Below are positions 40,943-52,519 of a stretch of DNA of 64,000 bases, piece by piece. The notes beneath the pieces are model-generated. The model was not told where the DNA came from. It saw only the letters and a list, made by a program, of their open reading frames with translations, and did not search any database. Source of the DNA: Epiperipatus broadwayi (taxonomy: Eukaryota > Onychophora > Udeonychophora > Euonychophora > Peripatidae); NCBI GenBank assembly GCA_028023455.1, contig JAQFVV010000020.1, forward strand, positions 13,122,385-13,186,384, in the 5' to 3' direction. How positions within the stretch are numbered: position 1 is the first letter of the stretch; each line of letters begins with the position of its first letter. Position numbers and translations under genes: made by a program.

Positions 40943-41698
40943 GAATACCTGGATGGATTCTGTCTGGAAGTGATGCTAATTTGTTGTGTATTATTTTGTA
41001 CGTGATATTGTGAGGGTCTGCAGTTTCGGGTTCATTTCAGGTGGTTGTTGTTGGTTCTGGATCAGCTTGTAGGGAGTCTTGGAAGTGTTGTTTGATTCCC
41101 TCTATCATTTGCAGCCCAATCCAGGATTGATCTTTGTGAGTGATCATGGTTGGTATGTTTTTGTTTTTTGTGGTTCCAAGAGCCCAGCTAATGTATCCTC
41201 AAATCCAACAGTGTTGAGACTCCAGACATAGCTTAGTTCTTTTGATGAAGAGGTATTTGGAAAGTTTTATTTGTTTGCTTTTGTATTGAAGTTTGAGTGC
41301 TATTATGTTTTTGATGTTGGATGTGTTACTTGAGATTTCACTGAGTTTGGTGTTTATTTCCATTAAATCTCTCAGTAATCTTACTGGATCTTTGAGTTTC
41401 TGAGTGTAATTGTTAATTAGAGATTGCAGAATCTCAATGAATGAAAACCAAGCGACCTCTATAGGAGTTATTAAGATGTTTATTTTGTGGAAGTAAATGT
41501 ATGCTTTGGAGATGATAGCTTCTGTTGCTGTTGTGCATGTGATCATACGTATTGTTTGTGAGCTGGATTCTCCGGTGTATAAAGTCTTATCTGGTGTGAT
41601 ATCGATGAGTTGTGCAAGGTGATCTGAGAAGGATGCAACTTGTAGCTTCAATATGAAAATGTAGCTCTGGAGAGTAGTAGAACAGATCAATCAGAGTT

Positions 41699-42163
41699 CT
41701 AATATTTTGAGTATAGAAGAAGATCATGGGGGTAGAAATCCCTCCCCGCACATGAGAGTTTGTTAATTAGGTGTAGGGATTTATTGTTGAAGTTGATGTA
41801 ACTGATGTTAAAGTCACTGAGAAGAATAGGGGCTGGGTTAAAAGGTAGGACCATATTGATTGTCTGTACTATGTAGTGGTAGTTAGTGGTTGAGTTCTGG
41901 GTATAAATGAATACAATATTTAAAATAAAATTGTTATAGTTAACTTTGATTATCATTATGTTATTATCAAGATACAGGATATTAAAGTTATCTGGTGGTG
42001 TATTTCTATTGATGATAATACCTATCCCTCTGGAGGCTGTGATACCTATGGAGAATTTTAGAAAGCCATAGTTTCCAAGCTTTTCAGTAATAGTGTAGCT
42101 TGAGTTTACATGGTATTTCATTTCTACCATCAGGAATATGTGAAGAGAGTTGGAGTTTATCAA
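41699..42163 (-). pseudogene. LINE ORF2, APE-type endonuclease remnant
   Basis: The 154-codon open piece has the order expected of the exonuclease/endonuclease/phosphatase fold: an early L.VEMK (LxE-like) segment, RGIGIIINRN (the GVGIxI strand), IVFIYTQNST (usually VYxP), and LLSDFNISY, equivalent to the GDFN metal-binding motif with Gly replaced by Ser. The usual C-terminal SDH motif is not seen in frame. The endonuclease would nick target DNA to prime reverse transcription; substitutions and truncation make this copy inactive. Confidence 0.65.
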
Positions 42164-43056
42164 TTGCCTGATGGCATGTATGCATTGGGAGAATTAAAGC
42201 TTCTCACGTTAATCCTTACTATTTTAATTGACATAATTGGGGTGTATATTTTTTGGAGAGTTATATGAGCGTACTGTGCATTACTTAATAATTTGTTTGT
42301 GGATGTTACTGTTCTTGGAGTGGTAGGGACCAATCTGCTATGAGATCATTTGATTTATTTGTGTAAGTGTTTTCAAGAAGTGTGACTTTTTCTTGGCTAC
42401 TAGGTAAGTTGATATGGGATATTCCATCCTTTGTGGAGTATGTGTCATTTTCTATGAGCTCTGGCTCATGTATAGACTGTCCATTTTTTTAATACACTTT
42501 CTTTCCTTCTCTTATTGTTGTTATCTTTGGGTGGAGAAGGGTCAATGGGTAGGATAAATTTTGTATTTTTTGGGTTGATGCATGTGTCTTCATCTGAGCT
42601 TGGACTGCTGGAGAGGTTGTGTTTTTTCTTATTGTGTTTTCTGTTTTGGCTTTTATCCCAGGTTGGATGTTGCAGAAAATTGTTTGGGTTTGAGCAAGAT
42701 GTGTTTTGTTGGTAAATTATTGTGTCATCAGAATCTGTGACATTTTCTTCATTGGAATCATTATGGTTGTGTGCCAGAGTAGTGATATTTTCCATCATTA
42801 TTAGTTTGACCTTGCTGATCTGGAGTGTTTAGTATATCTAGGTTGGGTTTGAATCTAGTAGGGTTGAGGGGTTGGGTATGAGTGGTCACTGGTGAGATTG
42901 AGTGGTATGTTTATTGTTTTGTTGACTGGTATTGTTATATCCATTGGCTTGTGTTGTTGTGGAGAATGCATGATAGTTGGACTTAAGATGTTATTATAGG
43001 TTGCACTGGTTTGAGTTCTGCTTTATGTCTAATAATTGAGTTGTTTCTGGATTTTG

Positions 43057-43317
43057 TTAAGATTTGTTTAGTTCTATGTCCTCTGTCTGCATGGGTTCAA
43101 GATGGATTAGGTTATCAGTGATCACCTTTGTTGTTGTTTTGCTTGATTCTGTGGATTTCTGGAAACATTTGTGAATCTTGTTTTTCTTGGATCCGCAGTT
43201 TTTGCAGATCCTTGGAGGACAGTCCTTGATTAGGTGAGAGCATTCAAGGTAGTAAAAGCACTGTGGTGGAACACCATGGAGTGATATTACCATTAGGAAT
43301 CCGCATGCATGAACCAC
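43057..43317 (-). pseudogene. LINE ORF1 zinc-knuckle segment
   Basis: This 86-codon open piece encodes PPQCFYYLECSHLIKDCP followed by CKNCGSKKNKIHKC. The second is a CxxC...HxxC knuckle. The first resembles a CCHC knuckle (C-x2-C-x4-H-x4-C) in which the second Cys position appears mutated. Such paired knuckles bind nucleic acid in the ORF1 proteins of L1/Tx1, jockey and related LINEs. It lies upstream of the endonuclease/RT blocks on the same strand, as expected. Confidence 0.65.
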
Positions 43318-44199
43318 AGTAGGAATGTCTGTGGAGCTGACTCCATTCTTCAGGGTGATGGTGAATGTGGCTGTGTTAGTAGGAAAGGAGTTATTTGTTA
43401 TTTGATTATTTATTGAAATTTCCCAATTTTGCCATATTTATCAAGTATGTACTGTAGTTCAATGTGATTGAAATTCATAATAGTTCTTCATGATGTGGTG
43501 TAATGTGGTAGGTCTGTTGTTATCAATTGTTACTTATATATTTATCATTGAGGACCCGGATGGTGTTCTGTTATTACGTATCTGTCTTGGGGTGTGTGAA
43601 AATTCTGTTAATGCTTGTTGCCATGTTTTTTTTCCATTACAATATTTATAAATTTCTCAAGTGGGAATTTGAAGAGATTGCCATTTGAGTCTGTTGTTGT
43701 TAGGATGAGTGTTTTATTATTGGTGTAGTTTATGAAAGATTTCAGTAATTTATCTGGAACAGAATTGTTGAATTTTGTTTATATGTCTTGGTAGGTTTGT
43801 TCATTATCCTGTACTGGTTTGTGTTTCTAAAATTGTTTATAGTTTGGATGTCTTCTTCTGTGTCTAGATTAATTATGCTTAGTAATGGGCTGTTGTCTGG
43901 ATTAGGATTTAGTTCATTTTGGGAAGAGGGAAATGATATATGATAAAGTGTTTCTGCATAAGATTTCTTTGCTTTTGGTGAGTTTTGTATTTCTGTCTTA
44001 TTTTCATTCTAAAATTGTTCTGTATGATACGTCTTAGTTTGTTTAGTATCTGTAGATTTGCTAGTTTTATTATAACGCAGATCGCTACGATCGGACTGTT
44101 TAGTAGCGGTTTTGTTTATCGTTTGATTTGCAGCAGAATCGGTGTTAAAATTGCTGTTGCAGTTTGTTTTGGACTTTGAACTTATTGATTTGGTTAGGT

Positions 44200-45329
44200 T
44201 ATTGTCTAAGAGGAGTAGATCTGTTGTTATATGTTAATATTTGTTTTTAATTTTGCTTGGGGAATGTCCGTGGTTAATGTGTACATCGTTAACGTTATTT
44301 TCTTTGTGTTCTCTTGCGATTTTGTGAAACTTTGAGAAATAATATCTCTGCTATCTGACGCTTCTAAGACAAAATCTTTTCATTGATGATTAAGATTTTT
44401 TGGTTCTGAATCTATTTCTTTTGATTCCAAAGCTCTAGGACTAATATTAGATTTTTTATGAATAAATTTGTGATCTGTTGTTGCCCTCTTGCGGATTTTT
44501 AAAACCGTTTTCGCTATTTATGATGCTTTCAAAGTTTGAATTTGCTTTTTTGAACTAGGTTTTCTTTGCTATTTGACCAGAGTTTTTTTTTTAAATATTA
44601 CTAAAGTTAGAATTTGATATATTATGATTAATTATTTTTCTAAAATTTGTAGCTATTTCCCTAAAAGTATTCAACTTTTCTTCTTTTATCTCTTATATTT
44701 ATATTCACTTCAATCTCATCTATAATATACTTGCCTTTAGGTATATTTCCAGTCCATTTCTGTTGGTTTTAATCTTTTTAGTAATTCTACATTATTAATT
44801 TAAATTCATTTTTTTCATTTTTCTTTAAATCAAGATCTTTAAACCCTCCAATATTTTCTTCTTGCTTTCCTGATTACTCATGTTGTGCTACATATAATAA
44901 CAATGCAATTAACTATCCCATTTTTATATATCTAATTTCAATGTAACCCAGAATACCTTTATACTCATAAAAGTCTATTTAGTTATTGCAATTTTCAATC
45001 TTCTTCTATGATTAATTAATCAATATCATTAATATTTAAAAGCATAACATTATGTGCAATGCTTCTCTCATTCTTTTCTTTTTATCACTTATTTTTTTAG
45101 ATTTTTATCAATTATTCAACAGGTCAGATGGCATTCATACATCAAACTGATGAATTGAGCACAATTCAATTAAATTAACCTTATGTTCCTTGACTTGAAA
45201 TTAAATCAGAACCATTTAACTCATGAGTTTGCCATTATAGCAATTGTCTTAATTTGTGCAAGACAAAAATGGACTATTCTATAGAAATTAAGATTTTCCG
45301 GTAATCATCCAACCCATTAATAATTGAAT
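44200..45329. other. AT-rich stretch, ends of LINE remnants
   Basis: The T/G-rich character of the LINE at 38.8-44.2 kb fades out by about 44.6 kb, so its 5' UTR may extend here. No other motif was recognised. Confidence 0.35.
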
Positions 45330-45620
45330 CTAACATTCTTTGATTTCAATAATGAGATGAGAACAGATGTACTCAATTATAGAATTACTGAAGTTTAAAT
45401 TAACATTTCTTTTCATTTCAAACTTTCCACAAGTTCTGTCGATCATTTGATTAAAGTTATCTTCACTATCTGCAAGCATTATCATATCATCAATTTAATA
45501 TGATAAAATCTCCTAACCTCAATACTATATCATCTATCAATTCATTTTCACATATGCTTGACAAAACAAATTTAAAAAACAACCCTACCTTAAGCACTTC
45601 TCACAACTATCTTCTTATTA
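45330..45620 (-). pseudogene. Second LINE reverse transcriptase remnant
   Basis: On the minus strand, 45491-45459 encodes DDMIMLADSED, the second half of a YADD catalytic box and its following strand. NFNQMIDRTCGKFEMKRNVNL comes next, equivalent to the region leading to GLKIN..KT. Just upstream, another frame reads a diverged GC.LSP.LFN-like segment (FFKFVLSSICENELIDDI). Several frameshifts and stops are present. This is a separate, older LINE fragment; it is not part of the neighbouring LINE, whose catalytic box is at about 40.3 kb. Confidence 0.45.
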
Positions 45621-46568
45621 ATAGACAATTTTTTAATTAATATCTTTCAATCCATTTTATAACTTTCTATTTCAATGTTTAAAACTCAAATTGCTTTTCA
45701 CATAGAAATGTTTATAACTTCTTAAGTTCAACGTATAATAGTATCTTAATTACCAGGAAAAGATTAAATTATTTATTAAAAAAAAATTCTCACACTTCAA
45801 GCAAAAAAAACATTATCTCTAGTGGCATTAAAAGACAATCTGCTCATTAATCCCTAATTCATAATTTACCTTACAATAACATTCTTTTCTCTCATAACAT
45901 TTAATTGTGCAAATACAATACTTTTGTTGTTGTTCTTTTGTTTGTTTTTATTATTGTTGTTATCATTATTATTATTATCATCATTGTTTTTTTTTTCTTT
46001 ATCTCTTTTTAATTCTTCTGTTATAGTAAATATATTTTTATGTGCAATCTGTAATTGATTTTTAGTGATAGATGTGTAAATTAAATAAAGAATTGAATTA
46101 AATTAATTCTTTCTTTTAATATTGCACAATTTATTTTGCCATTACCCGTATGTCTTGCTTTTCAATAAAAATATGTAAACACCTACCATTTCTATTATAT
46201 GTCATATATACATATACACTCTTCTTATTCTTTTAACACATCAAATTTCTTTATTAGCAATTAATCATTTCTCTGGCCCAACTTTTAGCTTTTAAACTGT
46301 TTTAATCTGCAATATATAAAAGCAGATTTTCCTATCTTCTCTCTAATACTTTATTTATCATATTATTTATCATGTAAGCATTTTTAAAGCGTATCTGTTT
46401 GAAAGTGTTTAGCTTTCACGTTATTATCATATTATATATAACAAATTATTTTTTTGCATTCTTGTTTTCTATTAAAATTTTATGTTCATACTTATATATT
46501 ATTAGAGACTATAAATAGTCAAAATAAGATTCATAGATCACATGACCCAATTCTCTTAAGCTTGTAAG

Positions 46569-47148
46569 ATATAAACAATGAGGATTGCCAATTCCTCAAC
46601 AAGCTTTGTGATAAATGCTTAGCCAGAGAAAGCATATAAAATATCTCTGTTAGGACCCCCCCCCCCAAACCTCTGACCATGGTTTAATGCTTTGACACTC
46701 CTCAGAGAGATGCTAGGATAGGTTCAGACACTAGATCTAAAATACCAACCCAAAGCCAGCATTTATTTAAAAGTTATCTATTGAGTGGAAAATCTGAATT
46801 TTTTAGACACCTACATCTTCAAACCCAGCTATCTAACTCAAATAGCTATATGGGGCTGAGAGATCTTCAGCCATACCATATATTAATAATCTTAGCAATA
46901 TAACATCGCATAAATTTCAGATTTTCCACTCAATAGATAGCTTTTAAATAAATGCTGGCTTTGGGTTAGTATTTTTAGATCTAGTGTCTGAACCTACCCT
47001 AACACCTCTCCGAGGAGTGCCAAATCACAAAACCATGGTCAGAGGTTTGGGGGGGAGGGTGTTCCTGACAGAGATATTTCAAATGCTTTCTCTGGCTAAG
47101 CATTTATCACAAAGCTTGTTGAGAATTGGCAATCCTCATTGTTTATAT
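46569..47148. mobile_element. 580-bp foldback (palindromic) element
   Basis: Left arm 46569-46802 and right arm 46912-47148 are inverted copies with about 90% or better identity. Both begin ATATAAACAATGAGGATTGC at the outer end and finish TCTATTGAGTGGAAAATCTG at the inner end. They share CCATGGT, CACTAGATCTAAAA and AAAGCCAGCATTTATTTAAA. The spacer is about 110 bp. A run of 11 C (46656-46666) in the left arm corresponds to an interrupted G run in the right arm. No coding capacity and no clear TSD. A foldback element or two head-to-head copies of a repeat are the alternatives. Confidence 0.85.
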
Positions 47149-47980
47149 ATATTATTAGTTTCAGATTTTGTTGCACAATTTATTTTGTTTTAAAAATAAA
47201 ACATTTTAAATGAAAAAAAAATGTGGACTTGCATAACCATATCTATAATACATATTATTTATGAAATTGAAAGATTGTTCATATATAGAGATATATTTTT
47301 ATACAAGTGATCATATATAAATTTTATATTGGTAAATGTTTTCATTTTTATTTTTCTCTTAAATAATTATGATCACAAGGGTTACATATTTCTACACAAA
47401 TTATCATAACACATGCTTTATTTTTATGTTATGTAGAACCTAATGTTTTCCACAAATTCAAATTTTGGTAAATCTGTGATTTTTCCATATCACTCTGTAT
47501 TAAACTTATTTGTTATTAATGAATACTTTTCCATTTTTATTGTTAAAAAAAGGTTGCCTTGACAACAATTTGAAATTGTTGATTGTTATTGATATTGGGA
47601 TTGTCTAAGTGCTGAGTGATTTTTAATGATTACTTACAAACCCATTTAGCCTTGAATATTATTACACTTATTATTAAATAATAATTTGGGTGAAATATGA
47701 AATTTATGATTGCAGTTTGTAATGTTATAATTGACTATTTATTAGTCTGCATTCTGAATATATTATATTTATTTGTTTAAAAAGATTTATTTAACTTCTT
47801 TGTATCAATAATTTCAATCTCTATGGTCAAGTTGCAATCTGTAGTGTTTCTATAAGTATATTAGCCCATTAATAAAGGTGGGATTCCATCTTTATTGTTA
47901 AAGGAGGTTGAATTGACAGCAGTTTGAAATTGTTGATTGTTGTTGATATTGTGATTGTCTAAGTAAGTACTGACTAGTTT
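47149..47980. other. AT-rich stretch with a diverged internal duplication
   Basis: The segment near 47537-47640 (TTTTTATTGTTAAA...GTTG.CTTGACA.CA.TTTGAAATTGTTG) recurs near 47885-47985 with a few changes. It is a direct repeat about 350 bp apart, next to the microsatellite. Confidence 0.5.
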
Positions 47981-48008
47981 TTAATGATATATATATATAT
48001 ATATATAT

Positions 48009-48073
<65 letters not shown>
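47981..48073. repeat. (TA)n microsatellite
   Basis: An almost pure TA dinucleotide run of about 90 bp with one interruption near 48010. It directly precedes the 5' end of the intact RTE LINE, and TA repeats also follow that element's 3' end (51360-51376). The element therefore probably inserted into a TA tract. Confidence 0.95.
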
Positions 48074-48076
<3 letters not shown>

Positions 48077-51000
48077 TGCAGAAAGGAGTTTGCTATTAAC
48101 TGAAAGGAGACCCTTTGATTCCTCTTGGAGGCCTTAAAGGAACCGAGCAGGGCAAATTCCTAATGTCCACTCCATACGTTCTTGTCGTTGCAGCTGTTAT
48201 TACTATATGTTTATTCATATAGTATACGAACATGGATGGGCTGCTCACCAACATGCATTAGCCAGCGTGGTGAGTTTATTGGCTTTTTACCTCTGAGTTT
48301 AAGATCAAGAAACACCATGGTCTTTCTTCTCAGTGCCTGATAAGGCAGAATGAATGTTTGTGTAATGATAAAGATTTTTCCCAATTATATAATTATGACA
48401 GACAAAAATAAAGCATGGCCCTTAATCCCAGGAGGCTGTAAAGTCACCAACCAAGGCAGCGGTTGGTGGCCGAAGGCGGAGGGTGCTAAGAATATCCTGG
48501 AGGCGGACCCAGGCTGCCATTTGATGACGACTTTTTATTTAGGTACTTACAACTGCAGATCACTTTCAAGTGAAGGAAGATTGCAAGAATTAGAAGAAGA
48601 ACTCTCTTATATTAAATGGGATATTATTGGACTTTGTGAAGTTAGAAGAAAAGGTGAAGAGACAATTGATTTAAAAAGTGGACATATGCTCTATTATAAA
48701 GGCACAAATATTGGAAATACAAGTGGAGTAGGATTCATTATAAATAAAAAGTGGAAGAACAATATTGTGGAGATTGATGGTGTATCAGACAGAGTGGCAA
48801 GATTAGTTATACAACTTAATAGCAGATATCAAATGCAGATAATTCAGGTTTATGCCCCAACAAGTTCTCACAGTGATGAAGTAGTAGAAGATTTTTATAT
48901 GGATGTACAAAAGGCTTTTGATCAGAGTAAACAACATTTTAAAATTGTTATGGGAGATTTTAATGCTAGAATTGGTAAACAAATGAAAGATGAAAGTGTT
49001 GTAGGTAATTTTGGTTATGGTAATAGAAATGAGAGAGGACATAGACTTGTGGAGTTTGCAGAGAAGGAAAAACTTTATATTATGAATTTTTTTTTTGAGA
49101 AAAATGTTAGAAGGAAATGGACATGGAAGCATCCAAATGAAGGTACAGCAGAATTGGATTATATTTTGACTAACAGGAAATATATATTTCAAGATTGTAA
49201 TGTTCTTAATAAATTTAACACAGGAAGTGATCATCGATTAGTAAGGGGTAAGATACATGTTAATGTAAAACTAGAGAGACAAAAATTATTAAGAAAAACT
49301 ATATTTACAGTTGATATTCCTAATCTTCAGAAACATTCTAATGAATTTAAATTAGAACTTAGAAATCGGTTTCAAGTATTAGTAGATTTTGAACATGATT
49401 CAGATTTGAATGAAATTAATATGAAAATAACTGATACACTTTTAAAAACTGCAACAAAGATAGCTGGTAGAAAAAAGCAGCAATTGACTAATAAAATTTC
49501 TACTGAGACTAGAGAATTTATGAAGAAAAGAAGGAATATGAAGATATGCAAGAATGATGCATTAAAAAGAATTGAATATCTCGAATTTTGTAAAATGGTG
49601 CGGAAAAGAGTTGAAAATGATATAAGAAAGTATAACTGTGAACTAGCAAGAAAAGCTGTAGAAGAAAATAAAAGTCTTAAGAATGTAAAACAACATTTTG
49701 GTCTTGGTAGGAAATTTATATCTGCAATAAGGAAAAAAGATGGAATTATTACTAAAAAGAGGGATGACATTATGAAATTGGTAGAAGATTTTTATCAAGA
49801 ATTATATAGTAATAAAGAACAAGTACCTCCTATATCTATTACATCTTCCGAATTGCCCAGAATTTTAAATGAAGAAGTGAGAAATGCAATTAAATGTATG
49901 AAAAAAGGAAAGGCTCCAGGTAATGATGGAATTATAATTGATATATTAAAAGAAGCAGGTGAAGAAACAGAAAAAATATTAGCAAAGTTATATACCAAAT
50001 GTCTAAATGATAAAGATGTACCGGATGATTGGAAGAATGCAGTAATAATATTAATATTTAAAAAAGGTGATAAAGAAGATATTAGAAATTACAGACCTAT
50101 CAGCCTTTTATCAGTTTTATATAAAATTTTTACCAAGATAATTACAACTCGTCTACAGAGAACCTTGGATTTTCACCAACCAAGAGAACAAGCTGGATTT
50201 AAAAGTGGTTTTAGTACAGTAGATCACATTCAAGTATTGAGAGAAGTTATAGAAAGGACAAATGAATATGAGTTGTCATTATGTTTTGGATTTGTAGATT
50301 ATGAAAAGGCATTTGATTCTATAAACATTTCTTCAGTGATTAAAGCATTGGATCATCAAGGTATAGATCCAGGATATTGTCATATTTTAAAGAATATTTA
50401 TAAAAATGCAACAGCAACAATTAGATTACATAATGATACTGGGAAAGTCAACATTGAGAAAGGTGTAAGACAAGGTGACTCCATATCTCCAAAACGTTTT
50501 ACAGCAGTGCTGCAAGAAGTATTTTGTGGATTAAAATGGGAAACTAAAGGAGTGAAAGTAAATGGAGATTATTTAAGTCATTTAGATTTCGCAGATGATG
50601 TAGTTGTTTTTGCAAATAATGCTTCCGAGCTGCAGGAAATGTTGCAGGAGTTATCAGATGAAAGTAGGAAAGTAGGACTAAAGATAAATGTTAAAAAGAC
50701 TAAAGTAATGTTTAATCGATTTGCTCCAAATATGAAAATAAAGATTGATTATGATGAATTAGAAGAAGTTAAGAGTTACAAATACCTTGGTCAGATTATT
50801 AATACAGATGGAAACATAATAGAGGAAATTAATCATAGAATTAAACTTGGTTGGAGTGCTTTTGATAGAAATAACTTGATATTAAAAGGAAATATGCCTA
50901 TGTGTTTGAAAAGAAAGGTTTTTAACAAATGTGTTTTACCAGTTCTTACTTATGGATCTGAGACTTGGACACTTAATAGAAGATCAATACAGAGACTTCA

Positions 51001-51376
51001 GACCACTCAAAGAAGTATGGAGAGATGTATGTTGGGAGTAACAAGAAGAGATCGAAAATGCAATGTATGGGTAAGAGAACAAACAGGTGTTACTGACCTC
51101 ATTGAAAAAATTAAAAGATTGAAGTGGAGTTGGGCTGGACATATTGCTAGAAGAGATGATAATAGATGGACAATTGAAATTTTAAACTGGATTCCAAGAG
51201 ATTGTAAAAGACCCAGAAGGAGACCACATGTAAGATGGATGGATGAAATAAGAAAATGTGTAGGGGTGATGTGGAGAAGAGAAGCTAAAGATCGGAGAAG
51301 ATGGATTAAACTTGGAGAGACCTTCATCCTGCAGTGGATTGATAATGGTTGATAATGATGATATATATATATATAT
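48074..51376 (+). mobile_element. Full-length RTE-type LINE
   Basis: From the end of the TA tract the element has a roughly 275-bp GC-richer 5' leader, a single ORF (48350-51352) and a very short 3' region of GATAATGATGAT-TATATA. A single ORF with APE endonuclease plus RT, a very short 3' UTR and a tail made of short repeats instead of poly-A are the hallmarks of the RTE clade. TSDs cannot be defined because both flanks are TA repeats. Two decayed relatives occur at 5.3-6.2 and 10.4-10.7 kb in the same window. Confidence 0.85.
48350..51352 (+). CDS. RTE LINE polyprotein: APE endonuclease + reverse transcriptase
   Basis: An uninterrupted 1000-residue ORF that carries out target-primed reverse transcription. 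The N-terminal APE domain (about 62-300) shows TYNCR (66-70), GLCEVRR (E97), QVYAPTS (166-172), MGDFNARIG (D203, N205), ELDYILTN and GSDHRLV (D294, H295), so all expected catalytic residues are present. The RT domain (about 510-790) has [14 protein letters not shown] (580-587), [11 protein letters not shown] (D650, motif A), [10 protein letters not shown] (705-714, motif B), FADD (747-750, motif C) and [10 protein letters not shown]. The C-terminal region (810-1000) includes [22 protein letters not shown] and the Arg-rich [12 protein letters not shown]. Length is normal for the clade. The ATG at 48350 is the first in frame; the Met at residue 16 or 59 could also serve. No stop or frameshift is seen, so the copy may be recent and competent. 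Confidence 0.9.
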   Translation: MNVCVMIKIFPNYIIMTDKNKAWPLIPGGCKVTNQGSGWWPKAEGAKNILEADPGCHLMTTFYLGTYNCRSLSSEGRLQELEEELSYIKWDIIGLCEVRRKGEETIDLKSGHMLYYKGTNIGNTSGVGFIINKKWKNNIVEIDGVSDRVARLVIQLNSRYQMQIIQVYAPTSSHSDEVVEDFYMDVQKAFDQSKQHFKIVMGDFNARIGKQMKDESVVGNFGYGNRNERGHRLVEFAEKEKLYIMNFFFEKNVRRKWTWKHPNEGTAELDYILTNRKYIFQDCNVLNKFNTGSDHRLVRGKIHVNVKLERQKLLRKTIFTVDIPNLQKHSNEFKLELRNRFQVLVDFEHDSDLNEINMKITDTLLKTATKIAGRKKQQLTNKISTETREFMKKRRNMKICKNDALKRIEYLEFCKMVRKRVENDIRKYNCELARKAVEENKSLKNVKQHFGLGRKFISAIRKKDGIITKKRDDIMKLVEDFYQELYSNKEQVPPISITSSELPRILNEEVRNAIKCMKKGKAPGNDGIIIDILKEAGEETEKILAKLYTKCLNDKDVPDDWKNAVIILIFKKGDKEDIRNYRPISLLSVLYKIFTKIITTRLQRTLDFHQPREQAGFKSGFSTVDHIQVLREVIERTNEYELSLCFGFVDYEKAFDSINISSVIKALDHQGIDPGYCHILKNIYKNATATIRLHNDTGKVNIEKGVRQGDSISPKRFTAVLQEVFCGLKWETKGVKVNGDYLSHLDFADDVVVFANNASELQEMLQELSDESRKVGLKINVKKTKVMFNRFAPNMKIKIDYDELEEVKSYKYLGQIINTDGNIIEEINHRIKLGWSAFDRNNLILKGNMPMCLKRKVFNKCVLPVLTYGSETWTLNRRSIQRLQTTQRSMERCMLGVTRRDRKCNVWVREQTGVTDLIEKIKRLKWSWAGHIARRDDNRWTIEILNWIPRDCKRPRRRPHVRWMDEIRKCVGVMWRREAKDRRRWIKLGETFILQWIDNG

Positions 51377-51772
51377 GTATATATTGTACCATCTACAAAT
51401 AGATGGTCCAAAGATATTGGCATGTAAAATATTTAAAAGCTAAAAAAGAAAAAAGAAATTTAAAGATCTTTTAAATTGATGCATTGTAAATTTTTTTTTC
51501 GTTTGTGTAATTTTTTTTTTTTAAAAAACATACAATGAAAGTTAAATTTTTCATTCATACATAATTAAAAATAAAAGTTAAAATTGAAAAGAAAAAAAGG
51601 TATGCAGATTACTAATCTGGATAAGCAAAAGGAATTCCAAAAGTAGAAAGATTACAGTCAAAAAAGCATAGAATATTAAAGATGGTGAAAAAATTTTGTT
51701 ATAAAAAGAACTTTGTAACAGATAAAGAAAATAAATGTAGAAAATTATAAACTTACGCATCATGATAATAAT
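51377..51772. other. AT-rich stretch, nothing recognised
   Basis: A-rich sequence between the RTE and the TGTAACGGT motif. No gene or repeat was recognised. Confidence 0.5.
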
Positions 51773-51995
51773 GTAACGGTCAGGATTGTACATTCACTCA
51801 ACAGACTGAATCTGGGCAAAAGAGAAACAGGATGACCAAGTCAGGATAGTGACACCCTAGGTCTGATCATACATGCATCTTTTACCTATGCTTCCAAATC
51901 CCCCTAGCGAATGACCTGCCTGAGGCTACACTAGACATTTCCTTAATCATGTTCTGGCAATAGCAAAGTGGTAGAGCATGAGACTTATCCCCTCC
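51773..51995. repeat. TGTAACGGT-bounded repeat with A-box-like segment
   Basis: Begins TGTAACGGTCAGG, the reverse complement of the terminus shared by the SINE-like copies at 24, 32 and 61.8 kb (CCGTTACA or CCGTTATA). The interval is less AT-rich than its flanks. Further right, TAGCAAAGTGGTAGAGC (about 51964-51980) is an excellent pol III A box on the plus strand, but no B box follows. TGTAAC...GTTACA is also a common LTR terminus, so a solo-LTR fragment is an alternative. Confidence 0.35.
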
Positions 51996-52519
51996 TAACT
52001 AATACTAAATGACTTACTTAGTGATTCATAAAGACAATGAGCAAGGACTGAGACATAGATGTGATATAGTTTAGAAAATTTAATATATAAATTCATAAGA
52101 AACAAAAGGATATAAAATTCAGTCATATGCAGGTGAATGTATATATTAGTAAGATTAATAATTGAGCTTTACACACATATAAAGATACAATACAAAATAA
52201 CAAATTATAAAAACAAGGTATATAAATTATTCATGCGCAGGTGAATGTTACTTTACAAAGGTAATATTTTAGTTTTATGATGGGCAATATGGATGAATTT
52301 ATTATACAAATTAAAGAGCAAAGAAACAGAGTGTATAAAATTTTTTCACATGCAGGTGAATGTTTACATTTATCAAGGGATTCTTATTTCAGCTTTATAT
52401 ATGATATAAAAAAAAACAAAGTTATAGTGGAGGATTATCATTCATATTGACCATTCCTCCCTTTAATTAAGTAGTGGTGCATATATATATTATACAAAGA
52501 CTGGTGAACATTTAATTTT
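51996..52519. repeat. Diverged 'CATGCAGGTGAATGT' repeat
   Basis: A motif of the form CAY(A/G)(T/C)GCAGGTGAATGT occurs three times, at about 52123, 52233 and 52349 (spacing about 110-115 bp). Each is preceded by ATATAAAAT or TATAAATT, and AAAGGTAATATTTTAG-like sequence lies after it. This indicates a degenerate tandem array of three units. No gene is seen. Confidence 0.6.

Larger units (their letters stand above)
38830..44190 (-). mobile_element. L1/Tx1-like non-LTR retrotransposon, broken
   Basis: A LINE on the minus strand, about 5.3 kb, visible also as a G/T-rich plus strand. In 5' to 3' order it holds an ORF1 part with zinc knuckles (43317-43057), a Ser/Asp/Asn-rich region (42798-42466), an APE-type endonuclease (about 42163-41699), a linker (41690-41199), reverse transcriptase (about 40942-39826) and a C-terminal zinc-finger-like segment (39498-39079). 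It ends near a poly-C/poly-A patch at about 38808-38830. Multiple frameshifts and stops show that it is inactive. The boundaries, especially the 5' end, are approximate. The clade is inferred from the RT and post-RT pattern. Confidence 0.75.

Noticed and set aside
46984-47193. 69-codon plus-strand open frame
   Set aside because: Lies in the right arm of the foldback element and is explained by that palindrome.
48803-51423. Minus-strand open frames of 67-143 codons within the RTE ORF
   Set aside because: Antisense shadows of a long AT-rich coding region; the translations show no domain.
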